NCBI GenBank assembly: GCA_016743235.1 | Contig: VRZD01000016.1 | Location: 1-64,000 of the forward strand | DNA length: 64,000 bases | DNA from: Pantanalinema sp. GBBB05 | GTDB lineage: Bacteria; Cyanobacteriota; Cyanobacteriia; Leptolyngbyales; Leptolyngbyaceae | Direction of reading: 5' to 3' | Shown: piece by piece, positions 1 through 8,812 of the stretch | How the letters are laid out: each line of letters opens with the position of its first letter | Position numbering within the stretch: the first letter of the stretch is position 1 | Notes under the pieces: model-generated | What the model was told of the DNA's origin: nothing | What the model saw: only the letters and a program-made list of their open reading frames with translations | Databases searched by the model: none | Translations under genes and position numbers: made by a program

Positions 1-130
<130 letters not shown>

Positions 131-338
131 AAAAGAGTTCTCTTTGCTCTCAATAAGACCTAGCATTCACTAAGTCTCGTTATCCATCGTCAAGCTTCTA
201 GACTCATCATCTATCCACTTAACCACTTTTAGTTTCTTTGACGTGGCTTTTGTGCTAAAATGGCTTTCAAACTATTCACTTTCCTAGGTTCTCACGGACC
301 CAGGAGCAACTCGCTTTCGCTCGTCCCCCCTCGACCGC
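131..338 (-). other. 16S rRNA leader (pre-rRNA)
   Basis: This transcribed but non-coding stretch lies between the predicted start site and mature 16S. Such leaders normally carry the antitermination box and the 5' half of the RNase III processing stalk. I do not see a canonical boxA and make no finer call. From 374 to 742 I see no gene; the minus-strand frame there overlaps nadC and has no recognisable content. Confidence 0.5.
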
Positions 339-344
339 TTTACT

Positions 345-373
345 AACATAGCCAATCCATCAAAAACTGTCAA
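345..373 (-). promoter_or_regulatory. rRNA operon promoter (sigma70 type)
   Basis: On the minus strand a perfect -35 TTGACA (368-373) is followed by a 17-bp spacer and a good -10 TATGTT (345-350). Transcription should start near 338, giving a leader of about 210 nt before the mature 16S end. The position directly upstream of the 16S gene supports the call; other upstream promoters are possible. Confidence 0.75.
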
Positions 374-742
374 CTGGGTTTTGTAAAAAAGTGCAAGTAT
401 TCAGGGCAATCGCTCTAACTGATACCTGGCAAGCTTTTTAGAACCCGTAGCATGACGCGCCTAATGTCTAAGGGATTGGTCAAAGGTAAGGATGCGAACA
501 AGTTTTCAGAACTGAATTCAAAGTTGGGTGTATTCCTGAACAGGGGCGATTCTAGCGCTTCATAGTGAAAAAATAGGCTCTGCTAGCTAAACCGCTTGCA
601 TATCTTGTTCAGATCATTCAGCTTTCTTTTACTCCTCGTGCGAGTTCAGTGATAGAAGATTGATGCACTATGAGAGCATGATATTGGCATTGATACCCAT
701 GGAACTCAGCTACAGCTAAGGACAAGCTATAGCAAATTAATA

Positions 743-1621
743 GTGAACATAGACATGACCGACTTAATAGCTGGCTTACCGCCATTTTTAGTCTTAGATG
801 AACTGTTAAAAAGCTGGCTAGTAGAAGATATTGGGCGAGGAGATCACACAACTCAAAGCTTAAACTTGTCAGCTAAGAGAATTGGACAAGCTAAGTGGAT
901 TGCAAAGGAAGCAGGAATTGTTGCCGGGCTGCCAGTTGCCGCCAGAGTGTTTCAGCTACTCGATCCAGAAACAGTTTTCATTCCGCAAGTGACAGAGGGA
1001 GAGGTTTGCCAACAAGGGCAGGTAATCGCTGAAATTAGAGGTTCCTTAGCGGCTTTACTGACTGGTGAACGGACAGCTTTGAATCTGGTGATGCGTTTAA
1101 GTGGTATTGCATCCTTGACGCGCCAGTATGTCAAGCAGATTGCTGATTTGCCAACGAAATTAGTAGATACCCGCAAAACCACACCAGGGTTACGGTTGTT
1201 AGAGAAATATGCAACTCAAGTTGGTGGGGCGATCAACCACCGAATGGGGTTAGATGATGCGGTAATGCTGAAAGATAATCATATTGTGGCAGCAGGTGGA
1301 ATCCGGCAAGCGATCGCACAAGTGCGCCGACAGATTCCTTATCCTCTAACCATCGAAGTTGAGACAGAATCGCTGAACCAGGTGCAAGAAGCTCTAGAGG
1401 CAAGAGCAGACATTATTATGTTAGATAATATGCCAGTTGAGATGATGCAACAAGCAGTTGAATTGATTCGGCAGACGAGCGATCGGATCAAAATTGAAGC
1501 CTCTGGCAACATTACACTGGCAACGATTCGGTCTGTAGCAGAAACCGGGGTTGACTATATTTCCAGTAGTGCCCCGGTAACGCGATCGACCTGGTTAGAT
1601 GTAAGTATGAAGATCAGCTAG
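743..1621 (+). CDS. nadC: Nicotinate-nucleotide pyrophosphorylase (carboxylating)
   Basis: Quinolinate phosphoribosyltransferase, which joins quinolinate and PRPP to give nicotinate mononucleotide, CO2 and PPi in de novo NAD synthesis. At 292 residues it is full length. Family motifs are intact: ERTALN (109-114), DTRKTTPG (142-149), GGAINHR (161-167) and LKDNH (176-180), then a TIM-barrel end with MLDN. The first start is GTG at 743; an in-frame ATG at 755 is a credible alternative and costs four residues. It stands alone, divergent from the rRNA operon and convergent with the C39-like gene. Confidence 0.95.
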   Translation: MNIDMTDLIAGLPPFLVLDELLKSWLVEDIGRGDHTTQSLNLSAKRIGQAKWIAKEAGIVAGLPVAARVFQLLDPETVFIPQVTEGEVCQQGQVIAEIRGSLAALLTGERTALNLVMRLSGIASLTRQYVKQIADLPTKLVDTRKTTPGLRLLEKYATQVGGAINHRMGLDDAVMLKDNHIVAAGGIRQAIAQVRRQIPYPLTIEVETESLNQVQEALEARADIIMLDNMPVEMMQQAVELIRQTSDRIKIEASGNITLATIRSVAETGVDYISSSAPVTRSTWLDVSMKIS

Positions 1622-1643
1622 TGAACCACACCGTGCTCTAATC

Positions 1644-2486
1644 TTAAAGTCCAGTTGGCAAACCAGTGGGAGTCCCCTTCACACTTGTGATAATCCTGCC
1701 CCATCCTGCTTCCCCGCCCATGTCCCAAAATACTTTTTGCATTGTTTCATAGGTATACGGATCGTAGGCGCCGCCAATGCCAATGTCATAGGAATCACTA
1801 GCGCCCAGGCGGGTACCATAGGGGTCATGAACTAACCAAGCTTTTTGAATCGAGTCATGACCAACCACAAGACAAATGTGACCAGATAATTTATAAGCAA
1901 ACCCAACCACAACTGGAATCCCAGCTTTAAGCGATAAGAGTAAATCTTTGGACGACAAGTTTTGACTAAAATATGACTCGATACCTAAATCTTTCAATGC
2001 CCGAGTTTGAGCATTCATATCAGTAGTGTCGCCATACTTACCAACAATACGCATGTAAACTGATTCTGGTTCTGGATAGCCTTGCTGTTTTGCTTTTTGA
2101 GTTAATTCCCCTTTCAGCAAAAAGTCCACTAGCATGGCATGGCTAGTCGTATTACATTGTCGCCAACCAGGACCAAAGACTGCTGGATCGTTATTGAGTT
2201 GAGAGAAATAAGGCACATTTAGTTTAATTAACTGACTAATAATTTCTCCCTCAACTCTGATATGGGGATCATACGCATAGACTGACTGCAATTGGGTTTT
2301 ACCATCTCTCGCTGTAACAGGTGCGGCTAATTTCAAGAAAAGATGTTGGTTGCGATCGGGAGCATATTCCGTCACATCAAACATGGTGCCTTTACGAACA
2401 AAAATCTTCTCAGAGTCAGCTAGGTCAGAGGAGCCTAAAACTCGCTTTTTGAGAAAAGTATCGACTTCAATAATTGCCTTTGGCAT
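1644..2486 (-). CDS. C39-like cysteine peptidase family protein
   Basis: 280 residues. The C-terminal two thirds match the Peptidase_C39-like fold of papain-type proteases: the nucleophile region WRQCNTTSH (Cys111), the histidine in GHICLVVGHD (His203) and the aspartate in VHDPYG (Asp221), in correct order. The first 85 residues are a separate small beta-rich part. No signal peptide or membrane helix is seen, and there is no neighbouring ABC exporter or leader peptide, so a bacteriocin-processing role is not supported. The substrate is unknown; other cyanobacterial proteins of this kind are annotated only by family. Confidence 0.8.
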   Translation of the reverse strand: MPKAIIEVDTFLKKRVLGSSDLADSEKIFVRKGTMFDVTEYAPDRNQHLFLKLAAPVTARDGKTQLQSVYAYDPHIRVEGEIISQLIKLNVPYFSQLNNDPAVFGPGWRQCNTTSHAMLVDFLLKGELTQKAKQQGYPEPESVYMRIVGKYGDTTDMNAQTRALKDLGIESYFSQNLSSKDLLLSLKAGIPVVVGFAYKLSGHICLVVGHDSIQKAWLVHDPYGTRLGASDSYDIGIGGAYDPYTYETMQKVFWDMGGEAGWGRIITSVKGTPTGLPTGL

Positions 2487-2799
2487 CGTCTATGTCCCTG
2501 ATGATTTGGGTTGAGAGGAGAAAATTCAGGCTTTATGGTCCATTGCACCCTAAGGTTGACCGTTAGACCCTACTTTATTGATCATTCCCTGGTTATCTAC
2601 TGAAGAAAGCAGTTAGGTTGCCTATTTTGTGGTCATTCTAGCCAGTGAATTTTGCTTGTAAAGTAAAATTTCACCAATTGATACACGGTAAAAGCTATGG
2701 CATGATTGCCCAGGCAAAGTTGACATTCGGTTAATCAAGTGAACGGGAGTGAGCAACTAGCTTGTTAAATTAGATAGATGCACTTGCTAAGTGGTTGCT

Positions 2800-5064
2800 A
2801 TGAATTCAACGATCGCCCAATTAAAGACCCGCTTTGAGCAGGCATTAGTTAGTGCCTTTGGCACAGGCTATGCGGGCACCGACCCGATGTTAGTGCCAGC
2901 GAGCAATCCTAAGTTTGGGGATTACCAGTCTAATGTGGCGTTGTCATTAGCCAAACCGCTAGGTCAGCCACCCAGAGCGATCGCAGAACAATTGGTGCAA
3001 CATCTAGATATCAGTGACTTTTGCGAACCAGCCACGATCGCGGGACCGGGGTTCATCAATCTCGCTTGGAAGTCTGACTATCTAGAAGCAGAATTGCGGA
3101 AAATGCAGACTGATACTAGGCTAGGGGTGGATATGGTCAAAGCCTCAAAGCGAGTTATAGTCGATTTTTCTAGCCCAAACATTGCAAAAGAAATGCATGT
3201 GGGGCATTTGCGATCGACCATCATCGGAGACAGCATCGCCCGGATTCTGGAGTTTCAGGGACACGACGTGCTGCGGCTCAATCACGTTGGGGATTGGGGC
3301 ACTCAGTTTGGCATGCTAATCACCTACCTGAGAGAAGTAGCTCCCCAAGTATTAACGACAGCAGATGCTGTGGACCTAGGAGACTTGGTTGCGTTTTATA
3401 AGAAGGCCAAGCAGCGCTTTGACGAAGATGAACTGTTTAAAGAGGCTTCACGCCAAGAAGTCGTGAAATTACAGTCTGGTGATGAAGAGAGCCGTCGTGC
3501 TTGGGAATTGCTGTGTGAGCAATCTCGCCGGGAGTTTCAAATTATTTACGATCGGCTGGACATCCACCTGAATGAACGGGGCGAATCATTCTACAATCCT
3601 CTGTTACCTGGAGTAGTAGAAGATTTGGAACGTGCCGGATTACTGGTTGAAGATAATGGTGCCAAATGTGTATTTCTAGAAGGTTTCACTAATAAAGATG
3701 GCAACCCATTACCGCTGATTATTCAAAAGTCGGATGGGGGCTATAACTATGCCACGACTGATTTAGCCGCGATTCGTTACCGAATTAATCAGGATGAAGC
3801 CGAACGGTTAGTTTATGTCACGGATGCAGGACAGGCAAATCATTTTGCCCAAGTATTTCAGGTTGCCCGTCGAGCCGGATGGTTACCCGATACTGTTGAA
3901 GTGATTCATGTACCGTTTGGTCTAGTCAAAGGGGAAGATGGGAAGAAACTGAAAACCCGCTCTGGGGAGACAGTACGGCTACGGGATTTGTTGGATGAAG
4001 CGATCGCTCGCGCCCATTTCGATCTGGAAGTGCGCTTAAAGGAAGAACATCGGCAGGAGACCACCGAGTTTATCGATCATGTTGCTCAGACCGTTGGGGT
4101 TGGCGCTGTGAAATATGCCGATCTCAGTCAGAACCGCACCAGCGATTATGTGTTCAGCTATGACAAAATGCTGGCACTTCAAGGGAATACAGCCCCCTAT
4201 ATGCTTTATGCCTATGTACGGATTCAGGGCATTAGCCGCAAAGGCGGGATTGATTTTAACAATCTGACTGTAGAGACTGCACCTATTGCCGAGTTATCTA
4301 GCCCACCCAGCGCTAAACCAGACTCATCCAATGCGATCGAGCATACTTTAATTGAACTCCCCCCAGCAGGCACAGCCGCATCCCAATTTGGATTGAATTG
4401 GCAACCGTTGCTGACAACTGTGCTAGCCAATTGGAAGTCTATTGCCCTGACTGGGTTAGGCATTTATGGCAGCATTATTTTTATCCAGGCGTTACTGGGT
4501 CTATTTCATGGCATTAATAGCGTCCCCCTTGCTCAACCACTGTTTGAATTAGTTGGGATTTGGGCAACGGTACAATTCGCCATGAAACGGTTATTGTTCG
4601 CCCGCGATCGCGCAGAGTTGTTTGCCGAATTCCAAGCTTTTTGGCATGGAACAGTTGATCAACTGGCAGAAACAGCGGATCTAAATTCCAATCGACCTGT
4701 TGTGGCATTACTACCAAAATCAGCGAGTTTACCAGATATAGCTCCTTTACATCACACGTTAGAGCCAGTCACTCTGGAAGCGCTCCCCATTTCCTTACAA
4801 GAAGAAACGGAACTTGCTTTAGCAAAACATTTGCTGCAACTAAATCACATTTTAAGCACAGTAGAAACTGATTTGCTACCGAATCGCTTATGCCAATACC
4901 TGTTTGAATTAAGCCAAAAATTCAATCAGTTCTACGATCGCTGTCCCGTCCTGCAAGCCGATGAACCATTACGGACTTCTCGGTTAGTTTTATGTGATTT
5001 AACGGCTCGGACTTTGAAACTGGGTCTATCCTTGCTCGGAATTCCAGTTTTAGAGCGAATGTAG
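2800..5064 (+). CDS. argS: Arginyl-tRNA synthetase with internal CAAD-like membrane insert
   Basis: Class I ArgRS, which charges tRNA-Arg. From ATG 2800 it is 754 residues; a GTG at 2791 could add three. It shows the N-terminal additional domain, the HIGH-type motif HVGH (133-136), the ArgRS-specific KGEDGKKLKTRSG loop (from about 377) in place of KMSKS, and a typical C-terminal DALR anticodon domain ending in LSLLGIPVLERM. Cyanobacterial ArgRS is normally about 580 residues. The excess of about 174 residues (about 489-662) is a Pro/Ser-rich linker, two hydrophobic helices (about 547-571 and 579-599) with an FELVG...RLLFARDR pattern, and a second linker. That pattern resembles the CAAD domain that anchors some cyanobacterial synthetases to thylakoids. 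The flanking enzyme is intact, so function is probably kept. Confidence 0.95.
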   Translation: MNSTIAQLKTRFEQALVSAFGTGYAGTDPMLVPASNPKFGDYQSNVALSLAKPLGQPPRAIAEQLVQHLDISDFCEPATIAGPGFINLAWKSDYLEAELRKMQTDTRLGVDMVKASKRVIVDFSSPNIAKEMHVGHLRSTIIGDSIARILEFQGHDVLRLNHVGDWGTQFGMLITYLREVAPQVLTTADAVDLGDLVAFYKKAKQRFDEDELFKEASRQEVVKLQSGDEESRRAWELLCEQSRREFQIIYDRLDIHLNERGESFYNPLLPGVVEDLERAGLLVEDNGAKCVFLEGFTNKDGNPLPLIIQKSDGGYNYATTDLAAIRYRINQDEAERLVYVTDAGQANHFAQVFQVARRAGWLPDTVEVIHVPFGLVKGEDGKKLKTRSGETVRLRDLLDEAIARAHFDLEVRLKEEHRQETTEFIDHVAQTVGVGAVKYADLSQNRTSDYVFSYDKMLALQGNTAPYMLYAYVRIQGISRKGGIDFNNLTVETAPIAELSSPPSAKPDSSNAIEHTLIELPPAGTAASQFGLNWQPLLTTVLANWKSIALTGLGIYGSIIFIQALLGLFHGINSVPLAQPLFELVGIWATVQFAMKRLLFARDRAELFAEFQAFWHGTVDQLAETADLNSNRPVVALLPKSASLPDIAPLHHTLEPVTLEALPISLQEETELALAKHLLQLNHILSTVETDLLPNRLCQYLFELSQKFNQFYDRCPVLQADEPLRTSRLVLCDLTARTLKLGLSLLGIPVLERM
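4265..4787 (+). other. CAAD/CURT1-like membrane domain inserted in argS
   Basis: This part of argS has no counterpart in an ordinary ArgRS. It separates the helix ending RIQGISRKGG from the resumption at EETELALAKHLL. It encodes two closely spaced membrane helices with a short amphipathic connection, then a charged ARDRAELFAEFQAF helix, bounded by low-complexity linkers. The arrangement matches the cyanobacterial aminoacyl-tRNA synthetase appended domain, which is related to plant CURT1. The call rests on pattern similarity only. Confidence 0.7.
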
Positions 5065-5090
5065 AAATTTAGCTTCAGCGGTCTGAGTCA

Positions 5091-5131
5091 AGGTTGCTAT
5101 CGGGTCCGCCGGTAGCAACCTATTTACTTTT
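5091..5131 (+). terminator. Rho-independent terminator of argS
   Basis: Just after the argS stop, the arms AGGTTGCTATCGG (5091-5103) and CCGGTAGCAACCT (5109-5121) form a 13-bp stem with one wobble pair and a 5-nt loop, followed by a T-rich stretch. Confidence 0.85.
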
Positions 5132-5184
5132 TGGCTGCAATGCACTAGCGTTAACACTTTCAGATGATTGAATGGGGCAGAGTT

Positions 5185-5556
5185 ATGTCGAGTATAGTAA
5201 TCCAGCTGTTGCTGATTGGATTCGCAGCCGGTGTAGCAGGTGGTATGTTTGGGATCGGTGGCGGCGCCATTATGGTTCCAGCCATGGTGTTACTCATGGG
5301 AATGGATCAAAAATTTGCGACCGGCACCTCGCTAGCTGCCCAAATTTTGCCGATCGGAATTTTGGGAGCAATGGTTTATTACCGCAATGGTAATCTCAGC
5401 ATTCGGGATGCTGTTTATATTGCGATCGGGTTAGTCATCGGTAACTTGTTAGGTGCTTTATTTGCTAACCAAACATTTGTAAGTAGCGAAATGATGAAAA
5501 AGCTATATGGCATTTTCCTGCTAGCCATTGGGTTCCGCTACTTATTCTTCCGATAA
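5185..5556 (+). CDS. Half-size TauE/SafE (DUF81) family membrane protein
   Basis: About 123 residues from ATG 5185, which has a purine-rich GGGGCAG upstream; an ATG at 5164 would add seven residues. It is very hydrophobic with about four membrane helices and carries the family signature GGMFGIGGGAIMVPAM near the N terminus. TauE/SafE permeases, linked to sulfite or sulfonate export, usually have two such repeats in about 250 residues. This is one repeat, so it would have to work as a dimer or with a partner. The stop is clean and no second half is adjacent, so it looks like a natural half-size form. Substrate unknown. Confidence 0.8.
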   Translation: MSSIVIQLLLIGFAAGVAGGMFGIGGGAIMVPAMVLLMGMDQKFATGTSLAAQILPIGILGAMVYYRNGNLSIRDAVYIAIGLVIGNLLGALFANQTFVSSEMMKKLYGIFLLAIGFRYLFFR

Positions 5557-5568
5557 GCAATTTATTAA

Positions 5569-6093
5569 TTAAACTACTTGCCGCAGATATTCCTGTTCAG
5601 TCATTAAATCTTGGGTGGTTTCAACCCGATCGAGAAAGACTAATCCGTCTAGATGATCTAACTCATGTTGAAAAATCCGAGCGATAAAATCGGTAAATTC
5701 TTGTTGATATAACCGACCATCTAGCCCAGTGTATTCCACAGTAATCGCTTGATAGCGAGGCACTAATCCGCGGATCCCCGGCACACTTAAACAACCTTCC
5801 CAACCTTTCACAACATCTGGGGAGTGCGACAGCATTCGTGGATTAATCATCACGGTCGGTTCCATGATTGGAGCGTGGGGATAGCGCAAATTTGGGCGGG
5901 AAGCCACCACAAATAGGCGATCGGAGTGAGCTACCTGCGGGGCAGCAATCCCAACCCCATTCGTTTTTTTAACGGTCAGGAGCAGATCCCGACTTAATTT
6001 CTGAATGCGATCGTGGTGAATATTCTCAACTGGTTGAGCTACCTGCCGCAGAATGGGGTTTCCCAGTTCAGTTACTTGTAACTGTTTTGCCAT
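5569..6093 (-). CDS. def: Peptide deformylase
   Basis: Removes the formyl group from the N-terminal methionine of nascent proteins. The three metal and active-site motifs are present: GIAAPQ (motif 1), EGCLS (motif 2, metal Cys) and QHELDH (motif 3, HExxH). The start chosen at 6093 gives MAKQLQVTELGNP, the usual family N terminus, and 174 residues. A longer frame opens at TTG 6177 but its 28 extra residues look unlike the family. It converges on the TauE-like gene with only 12 nt between the stops. Confidence 0.93.
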   Translation of the reverse strand: MAKQLQVTELGNPILRQVAQPVENIHHDRIQKLSRDLLLTVKKTNGVGIAAPQVAHSDRLFVVASRPNLRYPHAPIMEPTVMINPRMLSHSPDVVKGWEGCLSVPGIRGLVPRYQAITVEYTGLDGRLYQQEFTDFIARIFQHELDHLDGLVFLDRVETTQDLMTEQEYLRQVV

Positions 6094-6221
6094 AGAGTTG
6101 ACTGCGATCGAATTAAGCAATTGGCAACAAATACGTCTAGTATACGGAACCAATTTAGAAAAAAGGTAGGGCAGCAACCACTGTCCTACCTGCTATCCAC
6201 TGTGATGTGCAAATTGATTAG

Positions 6222-7493
6222 CTATTCATTCTGCGCCGTTTGCGTTGGGAAAGCGCCAGGTTGCACAGCTAGATTTACAGTTTGTCCATTACGGCTGACT
6301 TCCAGTTGCAGTGTGCCCCCGACAGAACTACTTTCAACAGCTTGCTGAACTTGATCCGCATTGGTCATCTCTTGACCATTAATCCGCTTAATTACATCGC
6401 CCATCCGCAGTCCAGCTTTTGCCGCCGGAGAATTTGGCATCACCCGAGCAATCAACACACCTCGGTCATCCTGTACCCGAATGTTGGCACTTGGATCAGC
6501 ATTAATTTGCTGTTTTAGATCTGGCGAAAGCCCTACCATGTTGATCCCCAGGTATGGGTGATTTACCTTACCTGTTGCCACCAATTGCTCAGCAATCCGT
6601 TGAGCTGTGTTGATAGGAATAGCAAAGCCTAAACCCTGGGCACCCCCAATGATGGCCGTGTTCATCCCAATCACTTCCCCTCGCTGGTTCAGCAAAGGAC
6701 CACCCGAGTTACCCGGATTAATCGCTGCATCAGTTTGGATAAAGCTGACCCGCTTATCGGGTACACGCACTTCCGAACTCCGGCGACCCGTGGCACTGAT
6801 AATCCCCACCGTGACCGTGTTATCTAATCCTAGAGGGTTGCCGATCGCGATCGCCCATTCACCAGGGCGCAAGGTTTCTGAATCGCCCATGGCGACCGTT
6901 GGTAAGTTCGTCGCCTCTACTTTAACGACAGCCACATCCGTCAAGGAGTCGGCACCCAAAACTCGACCGCGCAGTTCCCGTCCATCTTTCAGCGCCACCA
7001 TCACAGTATCGGCTCCCGACACCACATGCGCATTCGTCAAAATCAGCCCATCCGATTTAATAATGAAGCCGGACCCTGTGCCGCGCTCTACTCGGGTAGA
7101 GGGTTGGCTAGGGATATCTTGACCAAAAAATTGCCGGAAGAACGGATCATTAAACACCGCTGGAACTCGGTTTTTCACTGTTCGTGAAGAGTCAATCCGT
7201 ACCACAGCTGGACCTGTACGATCGACCGCATTGACCACAAAGTTAGAATCGCCAGCAGAATAAATTGCACTACTTCTACTAGGAGCCTGAGCAATAGCTG
7301 ACGGCGGCTGCACAGTTTGAGCATTAGCAGGACTAGTACTAAGAGAGAGGGGAGGTGACCCAACACCAGCATTCGATAGGACATGACCACCCATCAAAGC
7401 TGCACCTGCTCCCACCATGGGTAACGTCAGGTACAAAGCTGACTTCTTCCAAGAGAATTTGCGATTACTGTGTTTATCGAGTGAAGTGTTCAT
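6222..7493 (-). CDS. HtrA/Deg-family serine protease
   Basis: Trypsin-like periplasmic or thylakoid-lumen protease of the cyanobacterial HhoA/HhoB/HtrA group; which paralogue cannot be settled here. From ATG 7493 it has 423 residues: an N-terminal signal or anchor helix (ALYLTLPMVGAGAAL), a Pro/Ser-rich linker, the protease domain with His156 (TNAHVV), Asp186 (LTDVAV) and Ser263 (NPGNSGGP), and a single C-terminal PDZ domain (about 305-410). One PDZ is the normal cyanobacterial architecture. The upstream in-frame start at 7544 would bury the signal segment and is less likely. Confidence 0.93.
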   Translation of the reverse strand: MNTSLDKHSNRKFSWKKSALYLTLPMVGAGAALMGGHVLSNAGVGSPPLSLSTSPANAQTVQPPSAIAQAPSRSSAIYSAGDSNFVVNAVDRTGPAVVRIDSSRTVKNRVPAVFNDPFFRQFFGQDIPSQPSTRVERGTGSGFIIKSDGLILTNAHVVSGADTVMVALKDGRELRGRVLGADSLTDVAVVKVEATNLPTVAMGDSETLRPGEWAIAIGNPLGLDNTVTVGIISATGRRSSEVRVPDKRVSFIQTDAAINPGNSGGPLLNQRGEVIGMNTAIIGGAQGLGFAIPINTAQRIAEQLVATGKVNHPYLGINMVGLSPDLKQQINADPSANIRVQDDRGVLIARVMPNSPAAKAGLRMGDVIKRINGQEMTNADQVQQAVESSSVGGTLQLEVSRNGQTVNLAVQPGAFPTQTAQNE

Positions 7494-7769
7494 CGTTATG
7501 CCGCTAAGTCCTCTGAGTAGTCTGGAACAATCTCGGTCTGACATATCCTGGCAATCCTGCGGAGAATTGCAACGTTGCGATCGTGTCCCAGCGAATCCTA
7601 ATGATTAATCTAGGAGGCAGGTGTGACATTCCAATCGCATTTTTATCACGGGTAGATGAATATTTAGGCTGAGTAGTGTAGACGCAATATCCCTTCAACT
7701 TGCTCCCAATCAGGCTCTGATCGAGCAAATTTCTATTTGTCATTTTAAGTTCATCTGTGAAACATGAGA

Positions 7770-7798
7770 TTGACACGTTGCCTTGTTACTTTGCTAAT
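7770..7798 (+). promoter_or_regulatory. Promoter of intergenic small RNA
   Basis: TTGACA (7770-7775), exactly 17 bp, then GCTAAT (7793-7798), with no plus-strand gene downstream. The expected start near 7804-7806 would give an RNA ending at the T8 run at 7902-7909. Perfect -35; the -10 matches four of six positions. Confidence 0.6.
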
Positions 7799-7804
7799 CA
7801 CAGG

Positions 7805-7909
7805 TGAATGAAGTGCAAAGACAGACAGGCAACCATCCGCTCCGGAGATCCTCATGCCAAAAGTACACCAGGTGGGTGTAGCGCTAGGTGCCTCGTCTGT
7901 CTTTTTTTT
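7805..7909 (+). ncRNA. Candidate structured small RNA with intrinsic terminator
   Basis: An intergenic RNA of about 105 nt between htrA and trkA, both on the other strand. The closing stem pairs 7817-7831 with 7889-7904 (15 bp, one bulged C at 7894) and runs straight into T8. Inside it are two hairpins: TCCG-CTC-CGGA (7836-7846) and TACACC-AGGTG-GGTGTA (7864-7880). A Y-shaped RNA with single-stranded GATCCTCATGCCAAAA between the arms results. It lacks the SRP RNA GGAAG/AGCAG core, and is too short for 6S RNA or tmRNA. I recognise no riboswitch core. Function unknown; a trans-acting regulator is an inference. Confidence 0.6.
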
Positions 7910-7947
7910 CAAGCTTTAGCCGATTGCCATACCGATTAATTCCTGAG

Positions 7948-8631
7948 TCAAACGTTGTGGCACTCTTGCAAGAAATCGATCACAGGATGGAGAGATTCCG
8001 GCTTGGTTGCCACCAACACAGTCGAATCTGGTTCCAAAATCGTAGTGCCATTGGGAATCATCAAATTCAAATGCGGATGCGGTTGATAACCAATAATTAG
8101 AGAATTGGCGGGAAATTGGGCATCTTGAGCAATTTCTGCGATGCTCCGACCAACAATATGACACTTCGAGGGAATCGCGAGTTTAAGTACCTCAATTTGT
8201 CCCTGTTCAAAATGCATCATCGATTCCACCTGAGGATATTCCACCGCATTAACCATCGTCGATACAGCAAGATCAACTGTACTGATAATCCGATGGGCAC
8301 CCGCATGACGGAGTGGTTGCTCAAAATCCCGATGACGCATGCGAGAAATGATGTGAGCTACTTTGTAGTGGCGAGCCAGCGAAACGATCGCTAAATTTAA
8401 CGCATCATGACGCAAGGCCGCACAAACCACATCCGCTTTCCGAATTCCCGCTTCATTCAAAATGTCGGTACTGACTGCACTACCCTCAAATGCCATCACT
8501 CCCAGGCGATCGCGGGCATATCGGCAAGCCGTCGGGTCAATATCAATTACAGCCACAGTATGCCCCAACATGACCAGGTTCTCTGCTAAGGTCAACCCGA
8601 TTAATCCAGCCCCACCAATCAATACGTACAT
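7948..8631 (-). CDS. TrkA-type NAD-binding protein (K+ uptake/channel regulator)
   Basis: 227 residues from ATG 8631, with GGAG upstream. The N-terminal Rossmann (RCK/TrkA-N) domain starts MYVLIGGAGLIGLTLAENL, with the second-strand acidic end VIDIDP; the C-terminal half is a TrkA-C (RCK_C) domain with SLIIGYQP...TILEPDSTVLVATKPE. Such proteins bind NAD(H), nucleotides or c-di-AMP and gate K+ transporters. No transporter subunit is adjacent, so its partner is encoded elsewhere. The in-frame extension to 8712 lacks family similarity. Confidence 0.88.
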   Translation of the reverse strand: MYVLIGGAGLIGLTLAENLVMLGHTVAVIDIDPTACRYARDRLGVMAFEGSAVSTDILNEAGIRKADVVCAALRHDALNLAIVSLARHYKVAHIISRMRHRDFEQPLRHAGAHRIISTVDLAVSTMVNAVEYPQVESMMHFEQGQIEVLKLAIPSKCHIVGRSIAEIAQDAQFPANSLIIGYQPHPHLNLMIPNGTTILEPDSTVLVATKPESLHPVIDFLQECHNV

Positions 8632-8812
8632 AGCTTCTCCGCAATTTTTCTCTACTGTACAAAGGCTTGGGGTTGATGACAGTAGCGGGTTAACCAACTC
8701 ATCAGCACTCAAGTAGCCATGGCATTGCCGTTCCTACCTGCATCAAAGTTGCTGAAGTCAGTCTCGATCGCCTGTAATAGATAAAGCCTTTGATTTCCAA
8801 CTGCTTTAACTA

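Noticed and set aside
618..851. Minus-strand frame of 77 codons overlapping the nadC start
   Set aside because: Low-complexity Leu/Ser/Cys composition, no ribosome site, and it overlaps a certain gene.
7805..7909. The small RNA as SRP (ffs) RNA or a known riboswitch
   Set aside because: No GGAAG...AGCAG core of SRP RNA, and no recognisable glutamine, cobalamin, THF or guanidine riboswitch core.
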